64,000 bases of DNA from Xylocopa sonorina (GCF_050948175.1 NC_135202.1:7812001-7876000), one strand, 5' to 3'; shown: positions 10,903-24,247, counted from the stretch's first letter. The notes: generated by a model from the sequence alone, not told the origin. Made by a program: numbers and translations.

Positions 10903-12259
10903 TCCGGTTCCCGGTTTAGACCACGCTCTCCTCCTCCACCTCCGGCTGGTCTAATGTCTTAATCTTTCGTGTGTGAAGAATTGGGCTGGGCCAAATGAAA
11001 TTTGCATAGTCGTTACCCGCCCGCCTTTACGAGGAGTTGTTCCGTCGATTCGCTTTCGGCTCTTTCGTCGGAGGAAAGAGGAAGACAGTCGACACCGTGA
11101 TCCGTTTGATTGCCAGGGAAAACGTTTCCCGGTCGGTGTACCGATTTATCGTCCCGAAACGCGGCGCGGGCTACAATCAATGCGACAACGGAAACAAAAC
11201 CGCGCGACAGAAGGAGACGACGGATCCTGGCGGAGACGCTGGAAAGGGAGACGGTCGCAAGGTAAACGTCAGCTTATTCTTTTATTCATCGCACACGCAT
11301 TCCGCGCGGCTGCTTGTCCGTGGATCCAATAATACGTCGCGAAACGGAATATCGAATACTTTTAATAACGAAATCATCCGGCGGGGGAATAAAGGGGAGT
11401 ACCCAGGGCCGACACTCGAGCTGTATCTAAATTGTAAATGTCGTTAAACTGTAGCTCTTAGCCGTCGTTAGGGATGCACCGTTGAAGCTGCGAGGAGCTG
11501 CAGGAGCAGCATGGGCGACGGTAAATTGCGAGGGTCCGCATTCAGGCCAACGTTCTCGGCTATCCAGCCCCGCTTTCAATTGGTTAAAGTATCCAAGAAT
11601 TGCTGCAGTGTCCCAGATCGATCTTTAATAAGCGTCCCCCTTCTGGATAAGGATCCGAGGTTGGTGTACAGGGGAGGAAGGGCCTTCGAGTTGCACAGAG
11701 GTGCAGAGGACGGAGGCTGCCGGCAGGAATAACATGGGACGCGTTGGCTAGGTCAGGAGGTTCAGGAGCCGATAAGGGCTTGCCAGCTATGCCCGTTAAC
11801 GACTATGTAAATCGACGAGTCTATTTATTCTAGTTCGTCGTCGTATCGAGACGCCGTTGGATGAGAACGTCGCGAGTTTCTCGTGGTTGCTACTACCACC
11901 TTTGCTCGTGGCAATTATCGTCGATCGCGACGTTACCCTCTTAATTGTGCAGCGCGTGCCGCGTCCTCGCGTCGCTCGAAGGATCCCCGTTGTTGGCTGT
12001 GCGCGCGCGGCCGTCCGTTCGCCGTCGCGTCCTCCTCGCGACTGGGTAGATCGCGGCTGCGAGGCGCGCGTCTCGCGTTCAGACACCGGATAGGAAATAA
12101 ATTCAGCGGTCACGGAATTGGTTCCCCGGCGGATACTGGATAAGAGAGTGGGCTATCATAACGCGCGGTGTCCGACCATTTTATTGCAATGCTAAAGTAG
12201 ATATTGATCCGAATCCACGAGAATCACGAACCAAGGTGCTCGACGAGCATCGATCCGCC
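10903..12259. other. Intron segment, no gene seen
   Basis: Mixed to GC-rich sequence. No domain-bearing open frame, RNA gene or long repeat was recognised. The segment 11500-11760 is purine-rich and contains short CAG/CTG words but no array. Confidence 0.4.
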
Positions 12260-12262
12260 GGC

Positions 12263-12342
12263 GGAGAAAGAGGCGGAGGAGGCGAAGGAGAAAGAGGCGG
12301 AGGGTAATCATTTTCCGTGTCCTCCTGCTCCTCCTCCTCTTC
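12263..12342. repeat. 24-bp purine tandem repeat with nearby complementary pyrimidine tract
   Basis: GGAGAAAGAGGCGGAG occurs exactly at 12263-12278 and 12287-12302, giving a 24-bp period of nearly two copies. A CT-rich tract at 12320-12342 is roughly complementary to it, so the whole could fold back on itself. Confidence 0.75.
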
Positions 12343-14186
12343 CGTCGGTTATCCGAATTGGGTTCGAGGGGGTCTCGTAGCAAAGTTGGGGACTAGGAGA
12401 GGACACAAACACCTCCTTTCGGGTGTTGAGACGGAGAAGGGATCGGGTAGGCCCTCGGTTGGCGCAGAGAGGTGAAGGAGATCGAAGGAGGAAGAGGTGA
12501 GACGGGCAGAGAAAACGAAAGTACGGGACGGAGAGAGAATTGCTTCCTCTCTCTCAGTTTGGAATGAGAGGATGCATGAGAGACTGCTCCAGACCGTGGA
12601 GAGCGGAGCGAGGGTGCTGCCTTGGGGTTCATTATTCAGGGCTATTGATTTCCATCCACCTCCTACCATCAGCCCACCCAATACCACCAACGACCAAGAG
12701 CGAGAGAGGAAGGGAGCAAGAACGAGCGAGACGGGACCAGAAAGAGATTGACGGGCGGCCGTTCCCTTTCTTTCTTCCTTTCTTTCTGCCTTTCTTTCCA
12801 CCGTCCTTTCCCTTCCATCCCTTTCTGCGCCCCCGCTGTGTTTGTCTCTTTCGCTTTCCGTCCGCTCTTCTCGTCCGCTCACCCCTTCGCTCTCTTCTGT
12901 TCCTACTGCATCAACCTACATACTAACTGACATGCACCTCTAAACCGGGTACTCCGCGTATAACGAGTAGAAAACTCGTGGTATCAGTCGCTAACCCCGT
13001 TCGCTCGCGCGTTACTCGCCCGTTTCGTCGAACGACGCGTCCTCGAACGTTCAAGGATACGCAGGCGTTCACAGAGAGAGAATCCGTCGGCGTTCCACGC
13101 AGCGAACCGATACGATTCCCCGTTCGTCGCGATATCTGAATCGAAAAATCCGCAAAAAAAAGTCTCGACGTTTGCGCCGATCCCTCGTCTTGGATTTGTC
13201 GATTTCTCCATCGTCTTCCGCGGGAGTTAACGGAGTTAGGCCGCAACTTCCATCGAAACTTTCTACCCGTAACGACGGTCCGAGGGGACTTGCGAGTTTT
13301 CTCTTTGAAATCCCTCGCTCGCGGTTTCCCGTCTGTGAGAAATCACCTTAAGGATCACCGGTATCACCGCGGGAGGGGCGCTCCCGTGCGATCTTTATCC
13401 AGCGTTCGATTTTTTCGCGGCTACGCGGAAAAAGTTGAAGAGGGTCGATATGGAGGAAGTCGCGAGGATAACATAATAGATAGTAATTGTAAGTCATTCG
13501 TCTCCACGGTTTCTCAATTGATTCTCGCGCTGTAATCTCGATTTTTTTCTATCCCTCACTTCGATCACAAGTAAGAAATAGCGAACAATTTGAAATTCGA
13601 AATCAGCGTCCTTAAAATCGCGACAGCCTCCAAGATACAGTTCAACCAATCAGAACCCGCTTCAATCTATCGCTTAACGCACGGAAAATCGAAATGAGAC
13701 AAAAAATGAGACAGACACGACTACGTTAAACGCGCCATCGATTAACCACCCCCTCGTTCGACGCTCTCACCGTCGAACTCAAAATTTCGCGTGGCAAGCG
13801 CGACGAACGCGATCGCCCCTAAAGGACTCGATACACCCGCCTCCTCGACGATTTAACATACTCCACATCCGAAACGGGGGACGAAAAAGAATACAGTTCC
13901 GTACGATCGACGGACTAAAATAATACCAGCTGTTGCAGCCATCGGCGACGGTCGAATCAGCGAATTACTGCCGGCTATAATATTCACGTGGACCACCCCT
14001 CGGTTTCCCTCGATCCGCAAGGTTGGCCGCCTGTCTCGGTGCGCGCGCTTGCCCTCTTTGACCGTGTCCAACGTTGCGTAACGTAAAACTCCATTAGGTG
14101 TTAGCTCCTCCGTCGACGGTAAAACCGTTACTCGGTTTCTGGTCGTAGCTAGAAACGAGAGTCGAACCGTCGACGTAGGCGGCCTG
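12343..14186. other. Intron segment, no gene seen
   Basis: It includes a TTTC/TTCC-rich pyrimidine tract at about 12766-12815 and GC-rich sequence to 13500, then mixed sequence. No supported gene. The end of the segment leads into the TATA box at 14190. Confidence 0.4.
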
Positions 14187-14344
14187 TTATATATATAAGC
14201 GACCGGCGGTGTACCGGCACAGAGAGAGAGGTATACTGGTGGTTGTATCTATAGGGATTGCAGCGGCCGCAGGCGCCGGCGCGAAACCCTCGCTCGCGAG
14301 ACCACCTCCGCGTGGTGGGTTCATGACGTCAGCTACCCTCAGTG
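14187..14344 (+). promoter_or_regulatory. Candidate alternative core promoter with TATA box and CRE
   Basis: TATATATAAG at 14190-14199 is a strong TATA box in otherwise GC-rich DNA, with a CA(C)AG start-like sequence about 30 bp downstream (14219-14221). The full CRE palindrome TGACGTCA lies at 14324-14331, and an initiator-like TCAGTG at 14339-14344. The sequence that follows has the word composition of an insect 5' leader. It could be an internal promoter of the CELF gene or of a noncoding RNA. No transcript evidence is available here. Confidence 0.4.
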
Positions 14345-15960
14345 TGCGGAGAGCGACCGCAGTGTACACCATCTCCACGTTTTGGCAAAGAAGGCAGCAC
14401 AGTTGCTGAGTGAACGAGTTTTCTCACGTCATACCGATCAGCTGGACAGTCCGCGTTGTTTGTCACCGCGCGACACGCACACACTCGGACACGCGCCACA
14501 GAGACACGCACACACTCGCGCGCGCACTCGTCCCCTGCCTTCTTCTATCGTTTCGCCGGGTCCTCCAGTGATCGCCGGGACAGATATCGCGACGGGCACG
14601 TCGGGAACACGAGATTCGATCAACGCGTTTTGGCTCGAGCGCGCCGGAAGACGGACGCGGTTCGTTCCCGTCACAGGAGACAGTCGACGGTTGTTACGCG
14701 CGCGGGTTGGTGAACGGGGTCTCCGCTCTCTTCAGCCTCGATCGACAGGGTGACGAATTCCGTTCTTGATGAGTACGACTACGTCGAGGAGGAACACGGT
14801 CGGTAGCCACGCGGTCGACGCTCTCACCGGCGGTACCAGCATCTCCGTGGGGGCTGACACCTAGCACGAGGAGCGTCTGCTGCGGAGCTAGCGGAAGAAC
14901 GATTCCGTCAGAGGGTTCACCGGTGCACCCCCTATCGTGATACAGTGCTGTTATTGTTATTGTTGTTGTTATTGATATTTTGGTGATACACGTGCAACAC
15001 CCGCTACCAGTACTGACTGCGCGCCGCAGGAAAACGGGGAATCGAGACCTCCACCGGACCGCTCGCCAAGTGTCGCTCTCTCGATGTTCCGCGATCGAAG
15101 CCGGTAGACGCGCGTGTCAGCCGACGTTTTGCTCCGCGTCGCGAGGATCGTTCGGGTGGTAGCGATATATTTATGGATTTCGTCTCGTCAGGCTGACCGG
15201 CTGTACGCGATCGACGACACGTGGATTCGGATCCGATCGAATCCTGGCTCACGTGGTCCTCGTACCGGCGACGTTCCTCTAGCGGACGTGCTCGCGACAG
15301 ACCCACGGATGTTCCTCGCGTTTCAATCGGTGGTTACGCGGCGATCAGAGTTACCGCGGTCGTCGTAGTGGTTGTTGAATTTTTATTGATGCTACGTAAC
15401 GACATTGCCACGTCGAACGTGTACCAGTGTCCGGTCGAGTGAAGGGGTAGAGGAAGAGTGTGGAAGAAGGGAGATACGAGACAGTCCGTCGAACGATTCT
15501 TCCGTCCTGGTGTCGAGGATCGCTAGCGCGTGTCTACCATTTTCATGTCGCGACTAGGAGGAGAGGGATGACGGTGCATCGTCGTTGTGCTGCAGACGCT
15601 GTCGAAGAAGACGAGGAAGACTCGTGAACGAGCGACTGGGACGCTGCTGGGACGAGACGCCGCGAGAGAGTCATCCGGTTCCCGATACTTCGTAGGATTT
15701 CGCGGATCCGCAGGCACGCGGAATCAAGCAGGCAGCGTGGAGCGCTCGGCGATCGTGTGGCCGCGCGCCGCGGACCTCTACCTTTATCAACCAGGTACAC
15801 GAATTTCCTTGCACGGACGCTGACGCTCCGGCGAACACGGGATCGAGGGCTTTGTGTCGGGGATCCTTTGTTCGATGGAAAGTTTCGAGGCGCAACGCTG
15901 ATGTTCCGTGAGAATCATGCCAGCGAGTACGATAGACGCTCCTGTTTTCCCCCTTCAAAA
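14345..15960 (+). other. GC-rich leader-like block, possible noncoding exon
   Basis: This CpG-rich block follows the candidate promoter. It carries an exact 16-bp direct repeat GACACGCACACACTCG at 14472-14487 and 14503-14518, a TTATTGTTATTGTTGTTGTTATTG stretch at about 14950-14975, and a possible donor (CCAGGTACAC) near 15790. No frame encodes a recognised protein and stop codons interrupt all frames often, so it would be noncoding or a 5' UTR. It resembles the leader block at 1.9-3.6 kb in texture. Confidence 0.3.
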
Positions 15961-16144
15961 CGGTATACGATACGCGTCTAAGCGGCTGGAAAACTTTTCC
16001 ACGTATCAGGTTCCCTGGCTAATCGTTCCAAGAGCTTGCTCGGTACGAAACGCTGTCCGTTATCGAGATTACGAATAATCGAACGACGAGACGAGGGCAC
16101 TGAATGGGGGATGAAGGATCTCGACGCGAAACGGAAGGAATTGG

Positions 16145-16600
16145 AGTAGTGGGTTCTAATATGTCGGGTGTTCACCCGGTGGAATTTGATATTTTTACAC
16201 TCGTAATAAGACGGGAATGCACGGTTCGCTAAAAGATCGCGGAAAGCTCGTTGTGGTATGTCGGGCCATTCTTCAGTGCCTAAGCAACGAGCTTTCGTCG
16301 CATCGGGGGTGCATTCTTGCGCCAGTACCGAATCCCCCAAGCATATTCCAAGTATGCTCAATAGGATTCATATCCGGTGACAAAAGGCGTGCTATTTTTC
16401 CGTGACGTCGCCGCGGCATCCATCCCTTTTCGCCATGGAGGACGTCTCGCTGTAGCCGAGGAAGGTAGCTCGCTTTATGCGCGTCGTTAGCGTGTGACGC
16501 TTCTGGTGATACATCTCGCGCAATTACCCAGTTTGTACGGCATTCTTCTTCGATCCTCCCGATATTTCTGTGAAACTTTCTCACGGTGTTTACTTCGAAC
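16145..16600 (-). pseudogene. Decayed Tc1/mariner-type transposase fragment
   Basis: On the minus strand, 16345-16380 encodes S-P-D-M-N-P-I-E-H-T-W-N, the diagnostic C-terminal block of Tc1-like DDE transposases. The glutamate (codon at 16357-16359) corresponds to the third catalytic acidic residue. After a frame change between about 16330 and 16275, the next frame gives E-E-W-P-D-I-P-Q, the usual motif that follows, and a decayed tail ending near H-Y at about 16146. The N-terminal DNA-binding part and the first two catalytic aspartates are not readable upstream, and at least one frameshift and several stops are present, so the copy is inactive. A CGGGTG-TT-CACCCG inverted repeat at 16165-16178 lies near its 3' edge. 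No clear terminal inverted repeats were found. Confidence 0.87.
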
Positions 16601-19600
16601 GAGAGAAAGCAATTGTTCGATGCTTCGGTGAACTTTTCAAGAGAGATACAAAGGGGGACGAGTGTCGTTGACTCTTTCTACTTTGAGCTGGTTGGACGGT
16701 TGGAAACAATCTCGACGCTCGTAGTCTGGAAAAAATTCTGAAGTACTCGATTGGCAAGAAAGTATTTTCGGTTTTGCGAGATAAAACTTGTTTTTTATAC
16801 GCGAAAAGTAAGCTTGAATCAACTATATATTCTAGCCACAACTTGCTTGTAACCAACCCTAAGTGTGGCTGATAACAAATGTTAGAAAGAAAAGATGATA
16901 ACGCTCATGAAAGTCTTGCAAAGCAGTCGTAACGTTACGCGTGACCACCTACAAATACTCTCTTGCCAATCCAACATATCCATGTCACAAAAATCCCAAG
17001 AATTATACGAGAAATCGTCTCTTAAAGTATCCAACGAGTTGCGTCTGGTAGCCGCGGACTCGTCGCACCAGCGGAACAAGTATCTCGGTTAATCGAGAAA
17101 GAAGCTAGCCAGGGGGAACGTCCGCTTCCTCTTCGAATCATTGTCCGCCCCGCGTGTACCCTCGTCTGGCACGGTGGCAGCTTCTTTTACACGAATTGAT
17201 ATTAGCCGGAGCGCGAGGAGGCAGCAAATGAGTCGTGGACGAAGGCGATTAAATTTTTGCGTTCTCGCGGTGGTATACGGGTGCCGTAGCCAATGGCACT
17301 TGAGTTTTGGTTTTGGCAGCGCTTCCAAGAGTGTTTCCCCCTTGTATTTGCAATCGAGGTAGGTTACAGCCTGACCCGAATCCTTAAGCCAGACCACGGT
17401 CACGGGATGCCCCGACGAGCAAGCACGTAGTAACCTACACGCCAGGCTGTGCCAGGAGCGGTCCTTCTGCCTCCCTCTCCCTTCATTTCTATCTTTTCCT
17501 TGGCTCTTGCCTAAAACTTCTCCCCTAGCCGGGAGGAGCCTCCCTTTCGCTTTGGGGTTTACAGGGATACGCTCGACGGAGGACCGCGGGGATTCGATAT
17601 TATACGAGCAGAAACAATATTTGTTATCTGCATCGGTGTACGATGTCAAGATTCGACCAGGCTGAAAGTTTCGCGACGGCGGTGACCGAAAATTTCCTCC
17701 TCGTTTCCTTTGTTGACAAAAAAAGAAAAAAAAAAAAAAATAGATATTCGACGAAACGACGACCGTGGAAAAGATGCACGCGCGCCTCTCCAACCGTCTC
17801 GCTGGTCAACATTTATCCGACATTATACGCGATTCCGTTTGTTTTTAAATAAATTCCGGTACAACGGCCAGGGGCGAGGGTTCCTTAGTATTCCGGTCGC
17901 ATTCGCGGACCGCGATGTTGGTAAAGAGTCGCACTTGTTGGCGTCGAGGGACACGAGGACGTTGGACGTGGGACACGGAGGAGTCACCGGCGAATCGTTG
18001 CCGGTGGCAGGGTGAGGATCGCACTCGGAGGAACGGTGGAAAGCGAGGCGAGTGCGCAGTGGTCAGCTCGCACGGTCCCCCGGGAGATTTCTGGACCGCA
18101 GTCCTAAATCAGGTTTCGCTCCCTCGGCGGGGTCCACGTCGCCTCTGAGCCCAACCCTCCGCCTCGTCGAACCTGCTCGCGATATACCGAACAAAGCGAA
18201 CGAGCAGCACAATTCCTTTTTTCCGCGCTGCCTCTCTCTACCCGCCCCCTTCCGCCCCTCGGCAATTTTCTGCTACGTGCCGGATAGCATCGAGCACCCG
18301 GGCCCGGGAAATAACTCGAAGCGAGAAAATACTCTAACGGCGCGAGGTACACGTACGGAGATAGGAGAAAGGCGTCGGTGGATTCGTGCCGTTCTAGTTC
18401 AATTTTTCGAAATCGACCAGGGGGGATGGAGGACTGTCGTTGGGACGGGGGGCACGCCGCGTCCGTCCAAGTATCATATCGCGTGTGAACGTGCTAAGTC
18501 GAAGGTAACGAGTCGACGATAGGGGGAAGCAGGCCGAAGGGGACGATCGTTCGACCGAGAGATCTGCGCTAGGCACATGCATTATCGTAAACGATATCGC
18601 CTTCGGCCAGACGCTGGTTATACACACTCGCGCGCCCTTTACACGGTCCCCAGCGTACGTGCAGCCCGTGACAACCGCGCGCGCGCTCGCGCACACACCC
18701 CCGTCGCGCGCTCGCCCGGGTTATACGAAAGCAGTTGCACGTTTTGTCACCTAGACCTGAGCAAACAACTTGCCGGAGGAGCCGCCACCGAGTCTTTTCC
18801 ATGACCCCGAGAATGAGCACGGTTCATCTACATAATTCCCGCAACGACGACCAGTGTGACTTCCCCTAACATCGCCCGCCCCGGCTATTTTTTGCACGTG
18901 CGACTTCCCAACTTCTCTTCCACCGTTTCGTGCATATTTAAACGCGCGTACAACCGACCCCGTGCCCGCCTGATCAATGGCGATACTTGTGCCACTTTTC
19001 CTGTAAAATTGCCAACTGGCTACTATGGTAAATGAAACGCTGCCCTCGACGAGATACGGAGAACAGTCGCGCTAAGGGTTGCGTTGATAAATCTGAAGGG
19101 CGCCCATTTGGAAGTGTTTTAAATTTTCCTAGGATTCTGTAGATTTTTATAAGGCTCGCGAATTTCGATGAGGAGGGACGTGAATTCGCGCGAGGGTTCG
19201 TAATCAGAGGTTTCACGTTTGTACCCAGCTGCCTTATCGCGAGTTTCGCGAGGACCTGCGCGAGGACACGGTTCCTGTGCGCGCATCCAGCAAGAACCGT
19301 GGGTATATTTTAGCGCGGCAAGTTAGAACCCGGCTTGCCTCGCCTTTGTACCATTATGGCCGGGACATTACAGAAGGAGATACTCGCGCGCTTTCTCCGC
19401 GCCGTTGTACTCCGTGCAACGCGGCGGCGATCTATACCCGTAACGCCCATAAACATAGATCAAGCCCAACAATGGGCCGCCGGTAAACGTATTGACATTT
19501 TATACTTCCCACACCGCCGGCTGACTGGTTGCCTCCGCGATCGTCGAAGCGTTACTCAAACTGCAATACCAGGAACAAACTGCGGGCCACGCCGTTCTCT

Positions 19601-20250
19601 CCGCGATTCACCGCACGACGAAATGCTAATGGACGCGAACAGATGCCGGTGGAATGTTTATGAATCACCGTTCCGAAGGAATCGGCCGGGAAACGGCAAT
19701 TTGACCGGCTTTCACCAAGGAAAAAACCTCTCCTCCATCTGCCTATCGATTGTTCTTGTTTCTCTTCAACAATTTCCATTTGGCGGTGATTTTCGTGCGA
19801 TGCATTTCTCTATGCAAATTGTTCTTCTGTGCCATTTAAAGAAAGATTTTTTATTTGTTAGGCTGCGAGTAAATTGTTTGGTGGAACTGATAAATAAATA
19901 AGGGGATGATCGAACTCTTTAGGCTGGCGCAGGGAGAAGTCTGAAATTAGAGGGTTGTTAACCTGATTCTAAAGCGTATGGCTGATATTGGGTTAATACG
20001 GTGAAAGTCCTCGGAGAGAACTCCCTTCTGAATTGTGTTACCGGAACAGCGACGTCTGAACGTAACGCCTCGTTCCACTTAGCTGGGTGCGTAACTACGG
20101 CAAGTAGATACAGTCTGTGTATAGCCAGACGTGACGTGTCGTTCGAATATGTTTCGCGTCTATTATTTTCTTCCACCGTCGCGTTTCGCGTCCCTGCACT
20201 TGCGTACCGTAAATACGTTTTCATATTCTCGACGGTGAACCATCGAAATT
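16601..20250. other. Intron segment, no gene seen
   Basis: 16600-17090 is AT-richer and may hold further debris of the transposon next door. 17100-18750 is GC-rich, with A-rich microsatellite sequence at 17718-17740. 18600-18720 is rich in CGCGCG words. No protein domain or RNA gene was recognised. Confidence 0.4.
17718..17740. repeat. Poly(A) tract interrupted by one G
   Basis: A7, G, then a run of about fifteen As. It has no adjacent element that would make it a retroposon tail. Confidence 0.85.
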
Positions 20251-23200
20251 AATTAATCGAAACCGATATAGAATCATTAAAACGCAATCACGAGCGTCTG
20301 ATTATTTTTCATTGCGTAAATGTAACTACTGTTCGTCGTTATTCGCCTCACAGTGAAATTAATTCGAGAATTGTCTGTATATTTTAGAAATATCTTATAA
20401 CAGAAAATATTCGAATCCCCATCGTGGAAATGTGTCGGGTAAGCGAATCGTAATTGGAGAATTCTATAAACGGAATGAAAAGCTTTTCCGTTCCAATCTT
20501 CGGTATATTTTAGCACCAATGAGAGAATGTTACATGTTTATCGCAGTCACGTGCACCGGTTAATTTATGTCAAGCTTCAGTCGTAGCTTTATTTCGCTGG
20601 TAACCTTAATTTTAAAGCGACCAGGTTAGTCAGCGTTATCAAAATAGTAAATTTAATCGCGTGACGTTCCCCTAAAAATTTCTACTCGAATACGTCACTT
20701 ATCACGGCTGCAATTATTTCGTTGGGATTATTAACATCGCTTCGTACCGTTATATTTTAATCGCGCCTGGTAAAATTTTTATTCGAGGCGTGCATCGATT
20801 CATCGCGCACCCCCAACGATTTCTAATATTATATTTCTTTCGCCTCTTCCTCGAATACTGTTTCTTATCATATTTATTGCTTCGACGGCGGGAACACTCT
20901 GGCAGCTACTGTATTTTGTTTTTTCGCGTGACAATATTGCGCGTCGCGGAGATGTTCGAGGGAAGGCTCGAGGAGGCGACGGCGACGGAAAGTGCGGATG
21001 GGGTGGGCACGGAAAGAAGGGCGTGAAACTTTCAACCGCGCAGACGGAACTGCGAGAGCCTCGCGCTTTCTCGCATCAAAAGCAATTTATACGATTATGC
21101 GCGCGGCGCCTTCAATGCGCCTTAATCAAATAAGCCGCGCCGCTACGATGGCGACGGTGGAAAACAGCGAAAGACATCGGGAGACGCTTTGAATCGTCGC
21201 GCTTTGAAAACGCGCCACGCGGAAAATGTTCTCTCGCTTGATCCGTCAGCGTGCATATACAACGAGACAAACAGGGCCGCCGCCGTTCCCCGCCGCTACG
21301 GACAGAATAAAGATCCCCGATCTCCAATCTTTCACGGAACGCTGCGATTTTCTAGCGAAACGCTCCGCGAATACGCGAACGCGTAAACCCTCGTATCGAG
21401 GATCGAGCGACTTTCACGTCAGTTTAACTTTATTTAATCGCAGCCCTTTTTTGCGAACGAAACATTTCTCGAGGCGCACAGTATTTCTGACTGCAGACAG
21501 AAACGCTTCTCAGGGTAAATATATGTGTACCATTCAAACCAAGAAGCACTTCAGTGCCAGAAGTCTCGAGAAAAGTATCTTGAAATCTTTCTTGCTTAAG
21601 TGAAAATCGTTTTCAAATTATATACGTAATTTAACATTCTTTCTTAATAGATTTATTATCGTAATGGGAATTACGCTATTGATTATCGAATCAATTCGAT
21701 ATTTTCGCACAAGAACGATCGCGATAACTTTTTTCTCCACAAAAATGCTAGTAATACGAGACAAGCTTCCTTTCTAACACGGTAAAAGGCGTCGAGCGTG
21801 CAGATTCGCGACGATACTTATTACGAGCGATGTTTTTGTAAGAAAAAAATTGCTGCACGATAAGGGAAAGTTTCACACGAAGCGATCCTTCAACCGTTCA
21901 CGTCGGATTCGTTTACGCCGGTCGGGAGATGTTTTCAAATACCGCAGCCTTGGAATAGGCGCTACCACCGTCGCTGGAAACAGTGCCAAAATCTCAAGAG
22001 AAACGCGCTCGCGTTTTGCGTCCGCTCTTGGCTGGATCGTATCCCGCCCTTCCGACCGTCCCTCGCCGGCCTCCCTTCCCTTTATTATGTTAATTGTTTC
22101 AAACTCCAGGCATCATAGCTACGTTTATTTTCCATTCTCGTCGCCTTTCTCGCCTCCGTGGCTCTGCGCGCACCCCCGCGCTCGTCGAACCACCGAGCTT
22201 GCTCAAACTTCCCCCGTTTCACCTTTTGCCCCTCGCTTGTTCGCGAACGCCAAGCGTGTTCTGTTTAATTAAAAGAATCGAAAACAATCGGACACGCTCG
22301 CCGTTCCGTTCGCGAGACGGATGGTTGGAAGATCGCCGTGGGACGTGCCAAATTACACCTCGCGGCTCGAGACATTTCTGCACGGTTTACCAATGTCTCG
22401 CGAGAGGTCTCGCGAGCAGTCGTCAGAGGACGCTTCGAGTGGTACACTTTTCCTCCACTTCCTGGAGAACGCGAGAAACCGACTGGCAGCCGTCCTAGTC
22501 AATGAAAGGAGCCCCGCGCGCCCCGTCACTGTAATTAAAATATCGCGCATAATATATAGAGCAACGACGGAGGGGAGGACAAAGGGTCGGAAGTATTAAG
22601 GCGGGTTTCGTGGCCCTTCCCTGGCGGCCCTTTTCGCCCACCTTTTCATCGACTGACTTTTTACCCTGCCTTACCCACTCGCAGCGTTCTCTCGGCGTTG
22701 GGGATGCCGGCAGCCTCGTATATTTTAATGCTCGCCTGGCGGAATGCAGTCGAAACTGTTATTACAGTTTTAATTAAACGAAAATTATATCATTTCGTGC
22801 ATTTTTGACGCGAGCGCGCCGTAGCGTGCCGACGTGTTCAAGCTGGAACCCCGCGAACGAGCCTCCAAGCCTCGCGCGCAACCCCCGTCGTTGAACCCGA
22901 CGTTTTTCTGTTTCGAATATTATACAACAACCGCTGTTGCCGCGGACTTCAGCCTGCTAAACTCCTCTTCCACGGCTCCCCTGCAACGTCCATGCTGGCA
23001 GCAATTTTTTCTCAAAGATCGTGGCGCGTTTAATCGCTGCGCGCTCTGTACACGTTTCATCGCCTCGCTCTCGACGTTCACGCACCCTCTGCGAATAACA
23101 CCGGCGGGAGTCGCGGGGCCGTGAAATTTTTAAACGACGCGTCAGACTTCCTTACGATCGAGCGACGAGTATCGAGGCGAGATTAAATCGACACGTCCTC

Positions 23201-24019
23201 GTAGACTTGTTACACCTCGCGCCAAGTATCTTCTCGAATCTTAACCGTCGAGCTTGTTCCAACGGCGTCCCTTAATCTGGCGTATTTTACGAACTCGCGC
23301 CACGTGAACTTCGAGTAACCCGACGAACGTACACGATACACGCGGATAGCGAACACGAAAGTCGATGCAGCTGAATTTCGAGGAACTCGAGCGATCTAGA
23401 CGAAGCTTCATGCCTCGCGTAATACACTCGCGTACGCGATAAGGGTGTATCCGTCCGTGAATAATTCCCGCGCGATGACGATTCGATGAATGGAAAATTT
23501 AGGGCAGCGCGTGGCCGGCGGGGTCGAAAATTTAATAACGCGAGGGCTGCCGTGCGCCGCGCAGTATATTACAGAGGTTACGTTACCGGAAGACCTTTCA
23601 TCTTTAAATGGCTACGCCCCGATGTCTTCGCGCATATACGAACTTCTTACGCGCGGTATGTGAAGTACGGCCGGTATTTATGTTGCGGCGATAAATTCAA
23701 CCGACGTCTCGAAACGGGGTTAGAAATACGCGAGACCGCTTTCCCGTGCATGCCGCTCTGTTCTTTTTTTTTCTGCTTTCTCTCTCTTTCCCTCTCTTTT
23801 TCGCGATGAGAAATATGCGCGACGATTTTCTTCGCGTTTGTCAACGCTGGTTTCTCGTGGCTGTTCGCGGTTCCGTGGCGATCGAATTCGAAAATTGTAG
23901 CTCTCCAGTATTTTTTTTTTTTTTCTCTCGTCCGTTGTACATTCCGCGCTCAATGAACCGCGCGAACTGTTTTCCGGGAGCGATTAAGGATTGCGACAGA
24001 ACTCGGTTTTTAGTATTTT
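20251..24019. other. Intron segment, no gene seen
   Basis: AT-rich islands lie at 20250-20760 and 21600-21840, separated by GC-rich sequence. A small perfect hairpin (ATTGATT/AATCAAT) occurs around 21678-21695. A T14 run is at 23911-23924. No supported gene. Confidence 0.4.
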
Positions 24020-24038
24020 AAGGTCCCCCCGGGACCTT
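24020..24038. repeat. Perfect 8-bp hairpin AAGGTCCC/GGGACCTT
   Basis: Arms at 24020-24027 and 24031-24038 with a CCC loop. It has no following T run that would suggest a polymerase III terminator. Confidence 0.85.
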
Positions 24039-24247
24039 TATGTGACAAATGTGCTCCATTTCCAGGCTTTCTGGGGCAGGAGGATATCCTACTCATTCCT
24101 ATTTTTAATGCAACGCGACATACGTTTTTATTACTACGAACACTTCTCCTATTATCTAGCTGAAATATTTGCTTCTATTTTGCTGCAGCTAAGTGAATGC
24201 AACGAGGAATATCCTGCAATTAAACGCAACGAACTTCCATTTAATCC

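Noticed and set aside
14472..14518. Two exact 16-bp repeats with 31-bp period, considered as a CRISPR-like or satellite array
   Set aside because: Only two copies in CA/CG-rich low-complexity DNA of a eukaryote; simple local duplication explains it.
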